Part shown: piece after piece, positions 18,313 to 27,202 of the stretch
How the letters are laid out: each line of letters starts with the position of its first letter
Position numbering within the stretch: the stretch's first letter is position 1
NCBI GenBank assembly: GCA_016199835.1
Contig: JACQFX010000012.1
Location: 1-64,000 of the forward strand
DNA from: Nitrosomonadales bacterium
GTDB lineage: Bacteria; Pseudomonadota; Gammaproteobacteria; Burkholderiales; Gallionellaceae
Length of the DNA: 64,000 nt
Reading direction: 5' to 3'
The notes under the pieces: model-generated
Databases searched by the model: none
Told to the model about the DNA's origin: nothing
The model's input: only the letters and a program-made list of their open reading frames with translations
Translations under genes and position numbers: made by a program

Positions 18313-18346
18313 AGGCCAAGCCCATCAGGCTTGGCCTTTTTAATTT
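18313..18346 (+). terminator. Rho-independent terminator
   Basis: Perfect 10-bp stem AGGCCAAGCC / GGCTTGGCCT with a 5-nt loop, followed by TTTTTAATTT. It is the clearest intrinsic terminator in the window. It ends the 14911-18247 unit and separates it from the aldolase/SDR cluster. Confidence 0.88.
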
Positions 18347-18371
18347 CAGTTTGCCGGGGTTCGCGAGCTCA

Positions 18372-18407
18372 CCCCAGCCACCAGCCACGAAGCTATCTTC
18401 GCTGGGG
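18372..18407 (+). terminator. Second compound hairpin ahead of the aldolase/SDR gene
   Basis: Outer stem CCCCAGC/GCTGGGG and inner stem CGAAG-CTAT-CTTCG, followed by TTTATT. It may be a back-up terminator or a leader hairpin in the 130-nt region before the next start at 18478. Confidence 0.4.
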
Positions 18408-18477
18408 TTTATTGAGCCGATCTCCTTTTCTTGTTATTGTTCGGAAGTTTTTGAATTCGGACTCAGGGAAAAGCACG

Positions 18478-20454
18478 ATGCATAGTTTGTGGAACGATGC
18501 CGGGGCGGCGGCTTGCGGCAGTGAGATTGAACGGCGCATTTATACTTCGCGTCTGCTCGGGCAGGATAAATCGCTGGTGCTGCATGGCGGCGGCAATACC
18601 TCAGTGAAACTTACCGAGCAGAACATCCTCGGCGAAGACGAGCAGATACTCTACGTCAAAGGCAGCGGCTGGGACCTGGAGACCATCGCCGCTGCGGGGT
18701 TTGCGCCGGTGCGGCTGGAGCACCTGAAAAAGCTGGCGCAACTGTCCGAGCTATCCGACCCCGAGATGGTCAATCAACTGGTCACGCACCAGACCCGCGC
18801 TACGGCGCCGGTGCCTTCGGTGGAAGCCATCCTGCACGCCATCCTGCCTTATCCTTATGTGGATCACACCCACGCCGATGCCATCGTCTCGATCACCAAC
18901 ACGGCGGACGGCGAAGCGCGCATACGCGAAATTTACGGCGACACCATGGTGGTGATTCCCTATGTGATGCCGGGCTTCGATCTCGCCAGATTATGTGCGG
19001 CGCGTTTCGCTGCCGATGCGGGGCCGAATACCATAGGCATGGTGTTGCTGAATCACGGCATCTTTACTTTCGGGCAGAGCGCCAAGGAATCCTATGAGCG
19101 CATGATCGCGCAGGTGGGCCGCGCCGAGGAATATCTGAAGCGCAATAAGGCATGGGATTTTGCGCCTGCTGCCGTGACCGCTGCGCATGGCATCGAGCTG
19201 GCAAGTGTACAGGCAAGGCTGCGCGCCGATATTTCCAAAGCGGCGGGCTTCCCCGTCATCGTCGCGCGTCATGCGAATGACAAGAGCCTGGCGTTCGCCA
19301 GTCGCACCGATATTTCCACCATCGCGCAGCAAGGCCCGGCCACGCCGGATCACGTGATCCGCACCAAGCGGCTGCCGCTGATCGGGCGCGACGTGGCGGC
19401 GTATGTGGAGGGCTATAAAAAATATTTTATCGAGATCGAAGTGCAAGCCAAGGAGCGCAAGACCATGCTCGATCCCGCGCCGCGCGTGGTGCTGGATAGC
19501 GAACTCGGTTTGTGTGCGGTGGGCAAGAGCGCGCAGGATGCAGGCATCGTCGCCGACATCTACGATCACACCATGGACATTATTTCGCGCGCCACGGCCT
19601 TGGGTGGCTATCGGGCGCTGCCCGCGAAAGATATTTTCGATGTCGAGTATTGGGATCTCGAACAGGCCAAGCTGCGCAAGGGCGGCAAGCCGCTGCCGTT
19701 CACGGGCGAAGTGGCGCTGGTCACGGGCGCGGCATCCGGCATAGGCAAGGCCTGCGTCGAATCGCTGCTGGCGCGCGGTGCGGCAGTCGTGGCGCTCGAT
19801 CTTGCCGCATCCGTGGTCAGCATGAAGAGCGGCGCTAATTTCCTCGGCCTGCAATGCGACCTGACCGATGAAGCGCAATTCAAACAGGCATTGGTGCAGG
19901 CCGTGGAAAAATTTGGCGGCCTCGACATGCTGGTGCTCAACGCGGGCATTTTCCCCGGTGGCTGTCGCATAGATTCGTTGAAGACCGAGGAATGGCAAAA
20001 GGTCATGCGCATCAATCTGGATGCCAACCTGATGCTGATGCGCGAATGCCATGCCTTCATGAAACTTGCACCATGCGGCGGGCGCGTGGTGGTGATCGGC
20101 TCCAAGAACGTGCCTGCGCCCGGCCCCGGTGCCGCCGCCTATTCCGCATCCAAGGCCGCGCTCAACCAGCTCGCGCGCGTCGCCGCCTTGGAGTGGGGCA
20201 GCGACAATATCCGCATCAACTCGCTGCATCCGAATGCGGTATTCGACACCGGATTGTGGACGCCCGAAGTACTGGCTGCGCGCGCCAAGCATTACGGCAT
20301 GAGCGTGGAAGAATACAAGACCAACAACGTGCTCAAGACCGAAGTCACCAGCCGCGATGTGGCCGAACTGACGGCAGAGATGTGCGGGCCGTTGTTCGCC
20401 AAGACCACGGGCGCGTGGCTGCCGGTGGATGGCGGGAATGACCGGGTAATCTAA
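18478..20454 (+). CDS. Bifunctional class II aldolase / short-chain dehydrogenase
   Basis: 658 residues, in the YuxG/RhaEW-like architecture. The N-terminal class II aldolase/adducin domain (about 1-390) shows LHGGGNTSVK, the metal-site HTHADAI and LLNHGIFTFG. The C-terminal SDR domain (about 410-655) shows TGAASGIGKA, NAGIFPG and the YSASKAA active site. Known relatives cleave rhamnulose 1-phosphate to DHAP and lactaldehyde and oxidise the aldehyde. Here the neighbours are mtnP, apt and mtnA, so I infer that the substrate is 5-methylthioribulose 1-phosphate. That would give DHAP and methylthioacetaldehyde, the latter handled by the SDR half. The start at 18478 has GGGAAAA upstream. Confidence 0.85.
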   Translation: MHSLWNDAGAAACGSEIERRIYTSRLLGQDKSLVLHGGGNTSVKLTEQNILGEDEQILYVKGSGWDLETIAAAGFAPVRLEHLKKLAQLSELSDPEMVNQLVTHQTRATAPVPSVEAILHAILPYPYVDHTHADAIVSITNTADGEARIREIYGDTMVVIPYVMPGFDLARLCAARFAADAGPNTIGMVLLNHGIFTFGQSAKESYERMIAQVGRAEEYLKRNKAWDFAPAAVTAAHGIELASVQARLRADISKAAGFPVIVARHANDKSLAFASRTDISTIAQQGPATPDHVIRTKRLPLIGRDVAAYVEGYKKYFIEIEVQAKERKTMLDPAPRVVLDSELGLCAVGKSAQDAGIVADIYDHTMDIISRATALGGYRALPAKDIFDVEYWDLEQAKLRKGGKPLPFTGEVALVTGAASGIGKACVESLLARGAAVVALDLAASVVSMKSGANFLGLQCDLTDEAQFKQALVQAVEKFGGLDMLVLNAGIFPGGCRIDSLKTEEWQKVMRINLDANLMLMRECHAFMKLAPCGGRVVVIGSKNVPAPGPGAAAYSASKAALNQLARVAALEWGSDNIRINSLHPNAVFDTGLWTPEVLAARAKHYGMSVEEYKTNNVLKTEVTSRDVAELTAEMCGPLFAKTTGAWLPVDGGNDRVI

Positions 20455-20457
20455 GTT

Positions 20458-20509
20458 GTAGGGCGGGTTTTGCCCGCCGGATAAAATTGTCGGGCGAAGC
20501 CCGACCTAC
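20458..20509. repeat. REP/REPIN-type repeat (GTAG...CTAC pair)
   Basis: Two GC-rich hairpins, each of the form GTAGG-GCGGG/TCGGG...CCCGA-CCTAC, in inverted orientation between the aldolase/SDR gene and mtnP. The GTAG end is typical of REP elements mobilised by REP-associated tyrosine transposases (RAYT). Related copies occur at 21407, 49610, 50074, 51687, 52913, 54099, 56174, 58971 and 60247. Confidence 0.8.
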
Positions 20510-20527
20510 GAATAATCGGGGAGAATA

Positions 20528-21403
20528 ATGAGCAATTCCATACTCGGCATCATCGGCGGCAGCGGGGTGTATGACATCGACGGTCTCGTCAACAAGCGTT
20601 GGGAGAAAGTGTCTTCGTCATTCGGCGAGCCCTCTGATGAACTGCTGTTCGGCGAACTCGACGGCCAGCAGTTGGTCTTTCTGCCGCGCCATGGCAGAGG
20701 ACACAAGATACCGCCGTCCGAGATCAACTTCCGCGCAAATATAGATGCGCTCAAACGCGCGGGCGTGACCGATGTGATCTCGGTGAGCGCGGTCGGCTCG
20801 CTGCGCGAACACCTGAAGCCCGGCATGTTCGTGATCGTGGACCAGTTCATAGACCGCACTTTTGCGCGCAATAAATCCTTTTTCGGCAGCGGCCTCGTCG
20901 CGCATGTCTCGATGGCGCATCCGGTGTGCTCGCGCCTAGGCGACCACATCGAAGCGGCGGCGAACGAGGCAGGCATCGTCGCGATGCGCGGCGGAACCTA
21001 TTTAGTCATGGAAGGCCCGCAGTTCTCCAGCCTGGCCGAATCCGAGCTGTATCGCTCCTGGGGCTGTGACGTGATCGGCATGACCAACATGCCCGAAGCC
21101 AAACTCGCGCGCGAAGCCGAGCTGTGCTATGCCACGGTGGCGATGGTGACCGACTACGACTGCTGGCATCCGGATCACGACGACGTGACGGTGGAGCAGA
21201 TCATCAAGGTGTTGCTGGCCAACGCGGACAAGGCGCGCGCACTGGTGAAACAGGTCGCACCGAAAGTGATCGGCGATGCACATGGCACGGGATGCTCCTG
21301 TCGCAGTGCGCTCGAATACGCCATCATCACCGCACCACAAGCACGCGATGCGGCGATGCTGGAGAAACTGGATGCCGTGGCCGGGCGCGTACTTAACAGA
21401 TAA
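20528..21403 (+). CDS. mtnP: S-methyl-5'-thioadenosine phosphorylase
   Basis: 291 residues. It phosphorolyses methylthioadenosine, the by-product of polyamine and acyl-homoserine lactone synthesis, to adenine and 5-methylthioribose 1-phosphate. GIIGGSGVYD at the N-terminus, FLPRHGRGH, and the EGPQFSSLAES/GMTNMPEAKLAREAELCYA core are characteristic. The ATG follows GGGGAGAATA. It is flanked by the aldolase/SDR gene and apt on the same strand with REP elements in both gaps. apt recycles its adenine and mtnA its sugar phosphate. Confidence 0.93.
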   Translation: MSNSILGIIGGSGVYDIDGLVNKRWEKVSSSFGEPSDELLFGELDGQQLVFLPRHGRGHKIPPSEINFRANIDALKRAGVTDVISVSAVGSLREHLKPGMFVIVDQFIDRTFARNKSFFGSGLVAHVSMAHPVCSRLGDHIEAAANEAGIVAMRGGTYLVMEGPQFSSLAESELYRSWGCDVIGMTNMPEAKLAREAELCYATVAMVTDYDCWHPDHDDVTVEQIIKVLLANADKARALVKQVAPKVIGDAHGTGCSCRSALEYAIITAPQARDAAMLEKLDAVAGRVLNR

Positions 21404-21406
21404 AGC

Positions 21407-21456
21407 GTAGGTCGGGCTTCGCCCGACGTGACCAAGGCGGGCAGAGCCCGCCCTAC
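21407..21456. repeat. REP/REPIN-type repeat
   Basis: GTAGGTCGGGCTTCGCCCGAC hairpin followed by an inverted GGCGGGCAGAGCCCGCCCTAC-type unit, filling the mtnP-apt gap. Same family as the copy at 20458. Confidence 0.8.
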
Positions 21457-21476
21457 AAAAAACAGGGAGAAATTGT

Positions 21477-22004
21477 ATGCCAGTCAAATCCAGAATCCGC
21501 ACCGTTCCGCATTATCCCAAGCAGGGCATCATGTTCCGCGACATTACCACTTTGCTCAAGGACCCCGCTGGCCTGCGCGCCACCGTGGATGAGCTGGCAG
21601 CGCGTTATGCCGATATGAAAATAGACAAGATCGCGGGCATAGAGTCGCGCGGTTTCATCGTGGGCGCACCGCTGGCGTATGTGATGAACAAGGGCTTCGT
21701 GCCGATCCGCAAGAAAGGCAAACTGCCTGCCGCCACCATAGGCCACGACTACGAACTCGAATACGGCACCGACCGCATCGAGATTCACACCGATGCGATC
21801 GCGCCGGGCGAGCGCGTGCTGCTGGTGGACGACCTCATCGCTACCGGTGGCACGGCGGAAGCAGCCTGCACGCTGATCGAAAAGATTGGCGGCGAGATCG
21901 TGGAATGCTGCTTCATCATCGACCTGCCCGACATCGGCGGCCGCGCGCGGCTGGAGAAGCACGGGCACAAGGTGTTTGCGCTGTGCGAGTTTGAGGGAGA
22001 TTAA
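21477..22004 (+). CDS. apt: Adenine phosphoribosyltransferase
   Basis: 175 residues. It converts adenine and PRPP to AMP in the cytosol. The PRPP-binding signature VLLVDDLIATGGTAEAA is intact, and ESRGFIVGAPLAY and the N-terminal PHYPKQGIMFRDITTLL are standard. The start at 21477 is preceded by CAGGGAGAAATTGT. Its place between mtnP and mtnA means that the adenine from methylthioadenosine is salvaged by the same cluster. Confidence 0.94.
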   Translation: MPVKSRIRTVPHYPKQGIMFRDITTLLKDPAGLRATVDELAARYADMKIDKIAGIESRGFIVGAPLAYVMNKGFVPIRKKGKLPAATIGHDYELEYGTDRIEIHTDAIAPGERVLLVDDLIATGGTAEAACTLIEKIGGEIVECCFIIDLPDIGGRARLEKHGHKVFALCEFEGD

Positions 22005-22087
22005 ACGCGGGAATGGATGCGTGCAAAGCGTCGGATGCTGTGCATCCGGCCTGCGAAACTGCGATGTTATCTATGGGAAATGCACAA

Positions 22088-23125
22088 ATGAAAATCGAAA
22101 CTCTACGCTGGGTAGACAACAAGCTGGAAATGATAGACCAGCGCATCCTGCCCGCTTCGTTTGAATACATAGCCTACGATTCCGCCGCTTCGGTGGCCGA
22201 GGGCATACGCAGCATGGTGGTGCGCGGTGCGCCGGCCATCGGTGTGGCGGCGGCGTATGGCGTGGCGCTGGAGGCGTTGCGCTTGCAGGATGCGTCGCTG
22301 ATTGATTTCCACAGCGGCATGGAAACTGGATTCGTCGTGCTGGAACGCAGCCGTCCGACGGCGGTGAATCTGTTCTGGGCGCTGCAACGCATGCGCGCGG
22401 TGTGGATAGTTGCGAGAGGGAAATCCAGCGCCGCCGTGGCGCAGCGCTTGCTGGAAGAGGCGCACGAGATATTGGCCGAGGACATTCGCATCAATAAGGC
22501 CATGGGCGCATTCGGTGCGGAGCTGTTGCCGGACGGCGCGCGCGTGCTGACGCATTGCAACGCGGGCGCACTGGCGACGGCAGGCTGGGGCACTGCGCTC
22601 GGCGTGTTCCGCTCTGCGGTCGAGGTGGGCAAGAAGATTTTCGTGATTGCCGACGAGACGCGTCCCTTCCTGCAAGGCGCGCGGCTGACCGCGTGGGAGA
22701 TGGTGCAGGAGAAAATTCCGGTCACGCTGATTACCGACAACATGGCGGGCTTCATGATGTCGCGCGGCGAGGTGGATGCGGTGGTGGTGGGCACGGATCG
22801 TGTGGCGTCCAACGGCGATGTGGCGAACAAGATCGGCACTTACATGGTGGCGGTGCTGGCGCGGCGGCATAACATCCCGTTCTATGTCGCGTGCCCGCTT
22901 TCGACCATAGACATGAGCATCGCCAGCGGCGCGGACATTCCCATCGAGGAGCGTTCTGTCGATGAGGTCAAGGGTTTCCGCGATTACCATTGGGCGGCGG
23001 AGGGGGTGAAGATACGCAATCCTTCATTCGACGTGACGCCCGCCGAACTCGTGAGCGGACTCATCACCGAGAAGGGCGTGGTGCTGCAACCTGACAATGC
23101 CAAGCTGCGCGCGCTGTTCGAATAA
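22088..23125 (+). CDS. mtnA: S-methyl-5-thioribose-1-phosphate isomerase
   Basis: About 345 residues. It isomerises methylthioribose 1-phosphate to methylthioribulose 1-phosphate. Motifs include VVRGAPAIGVAAAYG, the catalytic-Cys region LTHCNAGALAT, and the Asp region GTDRVASNGDVANKIGTY. The homologous part begins at MKIETLRW (22088); an earlier in-frame ATG at 22073 is possible. No mtnB, mtnC or mtnD is present, so the upstream class II aldolase is the best candidate for the next enzyme. Confidence 0.92.
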   Translation: MKIETLRWVDNKLEMIDQRILPASFEYIAYDSAASVAEGIRSMVVRGAPAIGVAAAYGVALEALRLQDASLIDFHSGMETGFVVLERSRPTAVNLFWALQRMRAVWIVARGKSSAAVAQRLLEEAHEILAEDIRINKAMGAFGAELLPDGARVLTHCNAGALATAGWGTALGVFRSAVEVGKKIFVIADETRPFLQGARLTAWEMVQEKIPVTLITDNMAGFMMSRGEVDAVVVGTDRVASNGDVANKIGTYMVAVLARRHNIPFYVACPLSTIDMSIASGADIPIEERSVDEVKGFRDYHWAAEGVKIRNPSFDVTPAELVSGLITEKGVVLQPDNAKLRALFE

Positions 23126-23150
23126 GCGGGCTGCCGCCGCCTGAAATTGC

Positions 23151-24479
23151 ATGATAGGACTGATACAGCGCGTCAGCGAAGCAAGCGTGAAAGTGGAGGG
23201 ACGCATCGTCGGACAGATCGCGCGCGGCCTGCTGGTGCTGGTCGGCGTGGAGAAGCATGACGACCAGGCGAACGCGCAGCGCCTGCTCGAACGTCTGCTG
23301 GGCTACCGCGTGTTTCCCGACGAATCCGGCAAGATGAATCTGTCGCTTGCCGACATCGGCGGGGATTTGCTGCTGGTGCCGCAATTCACGCTCGCGGCCG
23401 ACACGCGCAAGGGCACGCGCCCGAGTTTTTCTTCTGCGGCCGCGCCCGAACTCGGCGCAGAACTGTTCGAATACTTCGTTGCGGCAGCGCGCGAGCGTTG
23501 CGCCAGGGTGGAGACCGGCGTGTTCGGCGCGGACATGAAGGTGAGCCTCGTCAACGATGGCCCGGTGACGTTCTGTGCAGGTTGGAAAGCAATGAGGCTG
23601 GGCGTCGATCTCGGCGGCACCAAGATCGAGATCGTCGCGCTCGACGATGCGGGCAAGCAGTTGCTGCGCCGCCGTGTGGTGACTCCCAAAGATAATTACC
23701 ACAAGACCTTGCAGGTCATCGCCGCGCTGGTTCACGCTGCCGAAGCGGAACTCGGCCAACACGGTTCGCTTGGCATAGGCACGCCCGGTTCACTTTCCAG
23801 AGCCACGGGTCGCCTCAAGAATTCCAACTCGGTCGTGTTCAACGGCCAGCCCATCCAGCAAGACCTCGAAGCCCTGCTGCAACGTCCGGTGCAGATCAGC
23901 AACAACGCCAACTGCTTCGCACTGTCCGAGGCGGTGGATGGCGCAGCAGCGGGAGCGGAAGTGGTGTTCGGCGTGATCCTCGGCACTGGCGTAGGCGCGG
24001 GCATTGTCGTCAACGGCCACGTGCTCACCGGCCCTAACGGCATCGCCGGCGAATGGGGCCACAATCCGTTGCCCTGGCCCGAGGCGCACGAACTGCCAGG
24101 CCCATCTTGTTATTGCGGCAAGCAAGGCTGTGTCGAAACCTTCCTCTCCGGGTCGGGTATGGCGAAGCTGCATCAGATGGAAACCGGCATATCGCTTGGC
24201 GCCGAAGAGATTGTGGCGCGCGCGGAACAGGGCGATACCACCTGCGAGAGCAGCCTGCAAACTTTCGAAAACCGTCTCGCACGTTCCCTCGCACACGTCA
24301 TCAACATCCTCGATCCGGACGTCATAGTGCTGGGCGGCGGCATGTCCAACATCGAGCGCTTGTATGCGAACGTGCCTGCGCAGTGGGGGCGGTGGGTGTT
24401 CTCGGACCGGGTGGATACGAAGCTGGTGAAGAACCAGTACGGCGATTCCAGCGGGGTGCGAGGGGCGGCGTGGCTGTGA
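23151..24479 (+). CDS. dtd: D-aminoacyl-tRNA deacylase fused in frame to a ROK sugar kinase
   Basis: The first ~141 residues are a normal Dtd (removes D-amino acids from tRNA), ending [11 protein letters not shown] as usual a few residues before the stop. No stop follows. The frame continues into a full ROK kinase (from residue 148) with [26 protein letters not shown] and the zinc-type [15 protein letters not shown] motif, probably for fructose, glucose or N-acetylhexosamine. In the +1 frame a TGA at 23593 overlaps an ATG at 23592 (ATGA), the normal coupling of two separate genes. The fusion may therefore come from an indel or read error near 23572. Confidence 0.8.
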   Translation: MIGLIQRVSEASVKVEGRIVGQIARGLLVLVGVEKHDDQANAQRLLERLLGYRVFPDESGKMNLSLADIGGDLLLVPQFTLAADTRKGTRPSFSSAAAPELGAELFEYFVAAARERCARVETGVFGADMKVSLVNDGPVTFCAGWKAMRLGVDLGGTKIEIVALDDAGKQLLRRRVVTPKDNYHKTLQVIAALVHAAEAELGQHGSLGIGTPGSLSRATGRLKNSNSVVFNGQPIQQDLEALLQRPVQISNNANCFALSEAVDGAAAGAEVVFGVILGTGVGAGIVVNGHVLTGPNGIAGEWGHNPLPWPEAHELPGPSCYCGKQGCVETFLSGSGMAKLHQMETGISLGAEEIVARAEQGDTTCESSLQTFENRLARSLAHVINILDPDVIVLGGGMSNIERLYANVPAQWGRWVFSDRVDTKLVKNQYGDSSGVRGAAWL

Positions 24480-24544
24480 TTGGTGCGGCAAGCCGGGTGA
24501 TGTATGATGCGTGATGTTTGATGCATATTTCCATGAGGTGCAAG

Positions 24545-24778
24545 ATGAGAACAACCCTGACCATAGATGATGATGTGCTCGCCGCCGCCAAAGGTTTGGC
24601 GGCCTTGCAACGCAAGAGCGTGGGCGAGGTGATCTCGGAGCTTACGCGGCAGGCGTTGCGACCCGGCGTGCAGAAAAGCAGGTCACGCAACGGCGTACCT
24701 TTATTGCCGGTGCGCGCCGGGGTTGCGGCAGTGACGCCGGAACTGGTGAACCAGTTGCGCGACGAGTTGCCGGGATGA
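24545..24778 (+). CDS. VapB-type antitoxin
   Basis: 77 residues starting MRTTLTIDDDVLAAAK, a ribbon-helix-helix-like N-terminus common in VapB antitoxins of PIN-domain toxins. The C-terminal half is basic and then Val/Pro-rich and would wrap the toxin. Its stop overlaps the ATG of the PIN protein by 4 nt, the usual antitoxin-toxin coupling. It probably represses its own promoter in the 65-nt gap after the kinase gene. Confidence 0.82.
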   Translation: MRTTLTIDDDVLAAAKGLAALQRKSVGEVISELTRQALRPGVQKSRSRNGVPLLPVRAGVAAVTPELVNQLRDELPG

Positions 24779-25206
24779 GTTTCCTGCTGGACGTAAACGT
24801 GCTGGTCGCGCTGATCGATCCTGCGCATGTCCAGCACGACGCGGCACACGACTGGTTCGCCAAACAGGGGAAGAAATCCTGGGCTACCTGTCCGCTTACT
24901 GAAAATGGCGTGCTGCGCATCGTCGGTCATGCACGTTACCCCAACTCGCCGGGCACCCCGGCTGCGGTGGCGCAGTTGATGTCAGGCCTGCGCGCGTTGC
25001 CCGGCCATGTGTTCTGGCCGGACGACATCAGCCTGCTGGATACAAAAAAACTCGACGCCTCGCGCCTGCTGAATTCTGCCCAGGTAACTGACAGCTATCT
25101 GCTGGCTCTTGCCATCACCCACGGCGGCAAGCTGGCGACCTTTGACCGTCGCCTGGTGGTGGATGCGGTGCGGGACGGGATCAAGGCCCTGCACTTGATC
25201 GCCTGA
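24775..25206 (+). CDS. PIN-domain toxin (VapC family)
   Basis: 143 residues. It is a probable Mg-dependent ribonuclease. The PIN acidic residues can be placed in FLLDVNVLVALID near the N-terminus, in the TENGVLRI segment, in QVTDSYLLALA, and in LATFDRRL near the end. It overlaps the VapB-like antitoxin gene by 4 nt. The pair lies just before the uvrB duplication and could stabilise this part of the chromosome. Confidence 0.85.
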   Translation: MSFLLDVNVLVALIDPAHVQHDAAHDWFAKQGKKSWATCPLTENGVLRIVGHARYPNSPGTPAAVAQLMSGLRALPGHVFWPDDISLLDTKKLDASRLLNSAQVTDSYLLALAITHGGKLATFDRRLVVDAVRDGIKALHLIA

Positions 25207-25265
25207 TCAGCAAAGTTGCAGGACGAACAATGACATGAGTTTGCCGGTAGAATGCGCCCCTCACC

Positions 25266-26061
25266 ATGACCATCATCACCTTCCCCGACAGCCCCTTCAT
25301 CCTGCACCAGCCGTTCGAACCGGCGGGCGATCAGCCCACGGCTATCGCGCAACTGGTGGAGGGGATCAATGACGGTCTGGCGTTTCAGACGCTGCTCGGG
25401 GTGACCGGCTCCGGCAAGACGTTCACCATGGCGAATGTCATCGCGCGGCTGGGTCGCCCGGCGATGGTGATGGCGCCGAACAAGACGCTGGCGGCGCAGT
25501 TGTATTCCGAGTTGCGCGATTTCTTTCCCGAGAACGCGGTGGAGTATTTTGTTTCCTACTACGACTATTACCAGCCCGAGGCGTATGTGCCGTCGCGCGA
25601 TGTGTTTATCGAGAAGGATTCGTCCATCAGCAAGCAGATCGAGCAAATGCGGCTGTCGGCCACCAAATCTTTGCTGGAGCGGCAGGATGTGGTGATCGTG
25701 GCGACGGTGTCGGCGATCTACGGCATCGGCGATCCGGTGGATTACCACGGCATGATCCTGCATCTGGTGGCCATGACACGGCGTTGCGAAGCATCCGGGG
25801 CGGGAGTGGACACGACACACACGCTCTCGCAATCCGAAGGCTCCGCTGCTAACGTGGCGCGGGGTGTTCCGCGTGCGCGGCGACGTGATCGACATCTTCC
25901 CGGCAGAAAACAGCGAACACGCGCTGCGCCTGACGCTGTTCGACGACGAGGTGGAATCGCTGTCGCTGTTCGACCCGCTCACCGGCCACATCCTCACCCG
26001 CGTGGACATGACTGCCGCCAATTTAACATCAGAGCGTGTGGCGAAGATTGCTAGGCAGTAA
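25266..26061 (+). pseudogene. uvrB: uvrB copy 1: truncated and rearranged 5' part
   Basis: Residues 1-167 read as the UvrB N-terminus, including the Walker [15 protein letters not shown] and [15 protein letters not shown]. After GMILHL, about 90 nt of unrelated sequence replace the expected ~82 nt. The frame is then lost, and a 142-bp stretch (25864-26005) follows that is identical to copy 2. Homology stops at the LTRV codons, just where copy 2 has a deletion. The first 500 bp differ from copy 2 at roughly 5% of positions by eye. It cannot make a working nucleotide-excision helicase. Confidence 0.88.
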
Positions 26062-26788
26062 CCGATAACCCGGAGTCGTTGGTACTGCTGTCGAAACTGC
26101 TGTATGCATGCATGAGATCCATGATCTGTTTCAATACCCTGGCATCGCTGTTCGCAGAAGTTGATGACACGCTGGCCTCGCCGGATGCGGAGGATGCCGA
26201 TGCCTTATCCTGCTTTGCCTGCGCGTAGGCAATTCTCTCCTGCTCACTGACTGTTCCATCTTGGTTGGCATCTGCGGGATCATATGTTTTCGTGGTGCTG
26301 TTTGACTGAGTGGAGCTCGTGCTACTTGTTCCTGACGTGGAGTTCGCGCCGCCAGAGCCGGATGGGGGCGGAGGCATGCCACCGGGTGGAGGAGCGCCAC
26401 CACCTTTGCCTGCCTGTGCCGTGCCTTTATCCCCCTGTGACATGCCGTTCATACGCATTTGATTGAACTGGCTGTCGAGTGCGTCGGCAAGTTTTTTCAT
26501 GCCGCTGGACATTTCATCCTTGGTTATTTTGCCATCGCTATTGCCATCCAGCTTTTTGAATATCTCGTCTACATTTGTCGAACTGCTTGTACTGCTGCTG
26601 CCACTTGAACTGCCAGAACCGGACAACTGGCTTAATGCCGATTGCAGGTCGCTTTTTTCCAGATAACCCTTGTTCGTGGTGTCGAGTTTGGAAAACAGGT
26701 TATCCACCATTTGGGATGGGTCCGGACGTTTCATGCCGGACATCATCATCGAGAATCCGCCTCCGCTGATACTGTTGATGCTGCTCAT
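26051..26788 (-). CDS. Ser/Gly-rich EF-hand protein A
   Basis: 245 residues without a signal peptide; it begins [12 protein letters not shown]. Three EF-hand-like loops are visible: [12 protein letters not shown] (about 36-47, imperfect), [12 protein letters not shown] (about 79-90, canonical) and [12 protein letters not shown] (about 174-185, canonical). Between them are Ser/Thr-rich linkers and a proline patch. It probably binds calcium; its location is unknown. Its strong RBS (AAAGGAGCAAATC) supports the start. It is divergent from the CpxR-like gene, and a GTAAA-N5-GTAAA box lies 111 nt upstream. The proteins at 29116 and 32389 share its N-terminal MSxI style and Ser-rich make-up. Confidence 0.82.
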   Translation of the reverse strand: MSSINSISGGGFSMMMSGMKRPDPSQMVDNLFSKLDTTNKGYLEKSDLQSALSQLSGSGSSSGSSSTSSSTNVDEIFKKLDGNSDGKITKDEMSSGMKKLADALDSQFNQMRMNGMSQGDKGTAQAGKGGGAPPPGGMPPPPSGSGGANSTSGTSSTSSTQSNSTTKTYDPADANQDGTVSEQERIAYAQAKQDKASASSASGEASVSSTSANSDARVLKQIMDLMHAYSSFDSSTNDSGLSVTA

Positions 26789-26898
26789 GATTTGCTCCTT
26801 TCGTATTTGACGACTGGTGGTCGTGACAGTTAACTCTATGCAATGGTTCGCATGATTTAGGTATCGGCATTACGAATTTATATTGCAGCGCCCTTGGT

Positions 26899-26913
26899 GT
26901 AAAAGCGGGTAAA
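26899..26913 (+). promoter_or_regulatory. CpxR-type box 1 (GTAAA-N5-GTAAA)
   Basis: Exact GTAAA-AGCGG-GTAAA, the consensus arrangement for CpxR. It lies in the 414-nt divergent region between EF-hand gene A and the CpxR-like gene, nearer to gene A. No gene fits in this region (26789-27202). Confidence 0.65.
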
Positions 26914-27074
26914 ACTTTGTTAAGAGGTAATCTTTAGCTTCACTGGGAAGGGCTTTAATCATGGGCAAAATTCGCCTCGAATCCATCTGCCTGTTTGCGG
27001 TTTCTCCACTATGGAGCGACCATCGAGTGGCCGCCATTCTCGGGGCCGCTGCTGTAAAGTGCCGTTAACCATGG

Positions 27075-27089
27075 GTAAATCCATGTAAA
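27075..27089 (+). promoter_or_regulatory. CpxR-type box 2 (GTAAA-N5-GTAAA)
   Basis: Exact GTAAA-TCCAT-GTAAA, 114 nt before the response-regulator start. Another lone GTAAA lies at 27054-27058. Confidence 0.68.
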
Positions 27090-27112
27090 TGATTTTTTTA
27101 GCAGCGCCAGAT

Positions 27113-27127
27113 GTAAATGTTTGTAAA
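27113..27127 (+). promoter_or_regulatory. CpxR-type box 3 (GTAAA-N5-GTAAA)
   Basis: Exact GTAAA-TGTTT-GTAAA. A TAGAAT -10-like sequence lies at 27166-27171 with no good -35, as expected of an activator-dependent promoter. The box would be centred near -58, which fits autoactivation of the downstream two-component genes. Confidence 0.7.
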
Positions 27128-27202
27128 TGCTGGGGCTGTGGCTGTGCCAGGCGGACGGGCTTAACTAGAATGGCCGAGGTGGGATTATTGAAAACGCACA
27201 CG

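Noticed and set aside
25770-25863. Possible intein or intron in uvrB copy 1
   Set aside because: The unrelated stretch is ~90 nt and replaces uvrB sequence rather than adding to it. No intein or intron motifs; a rearrangement is simpler.
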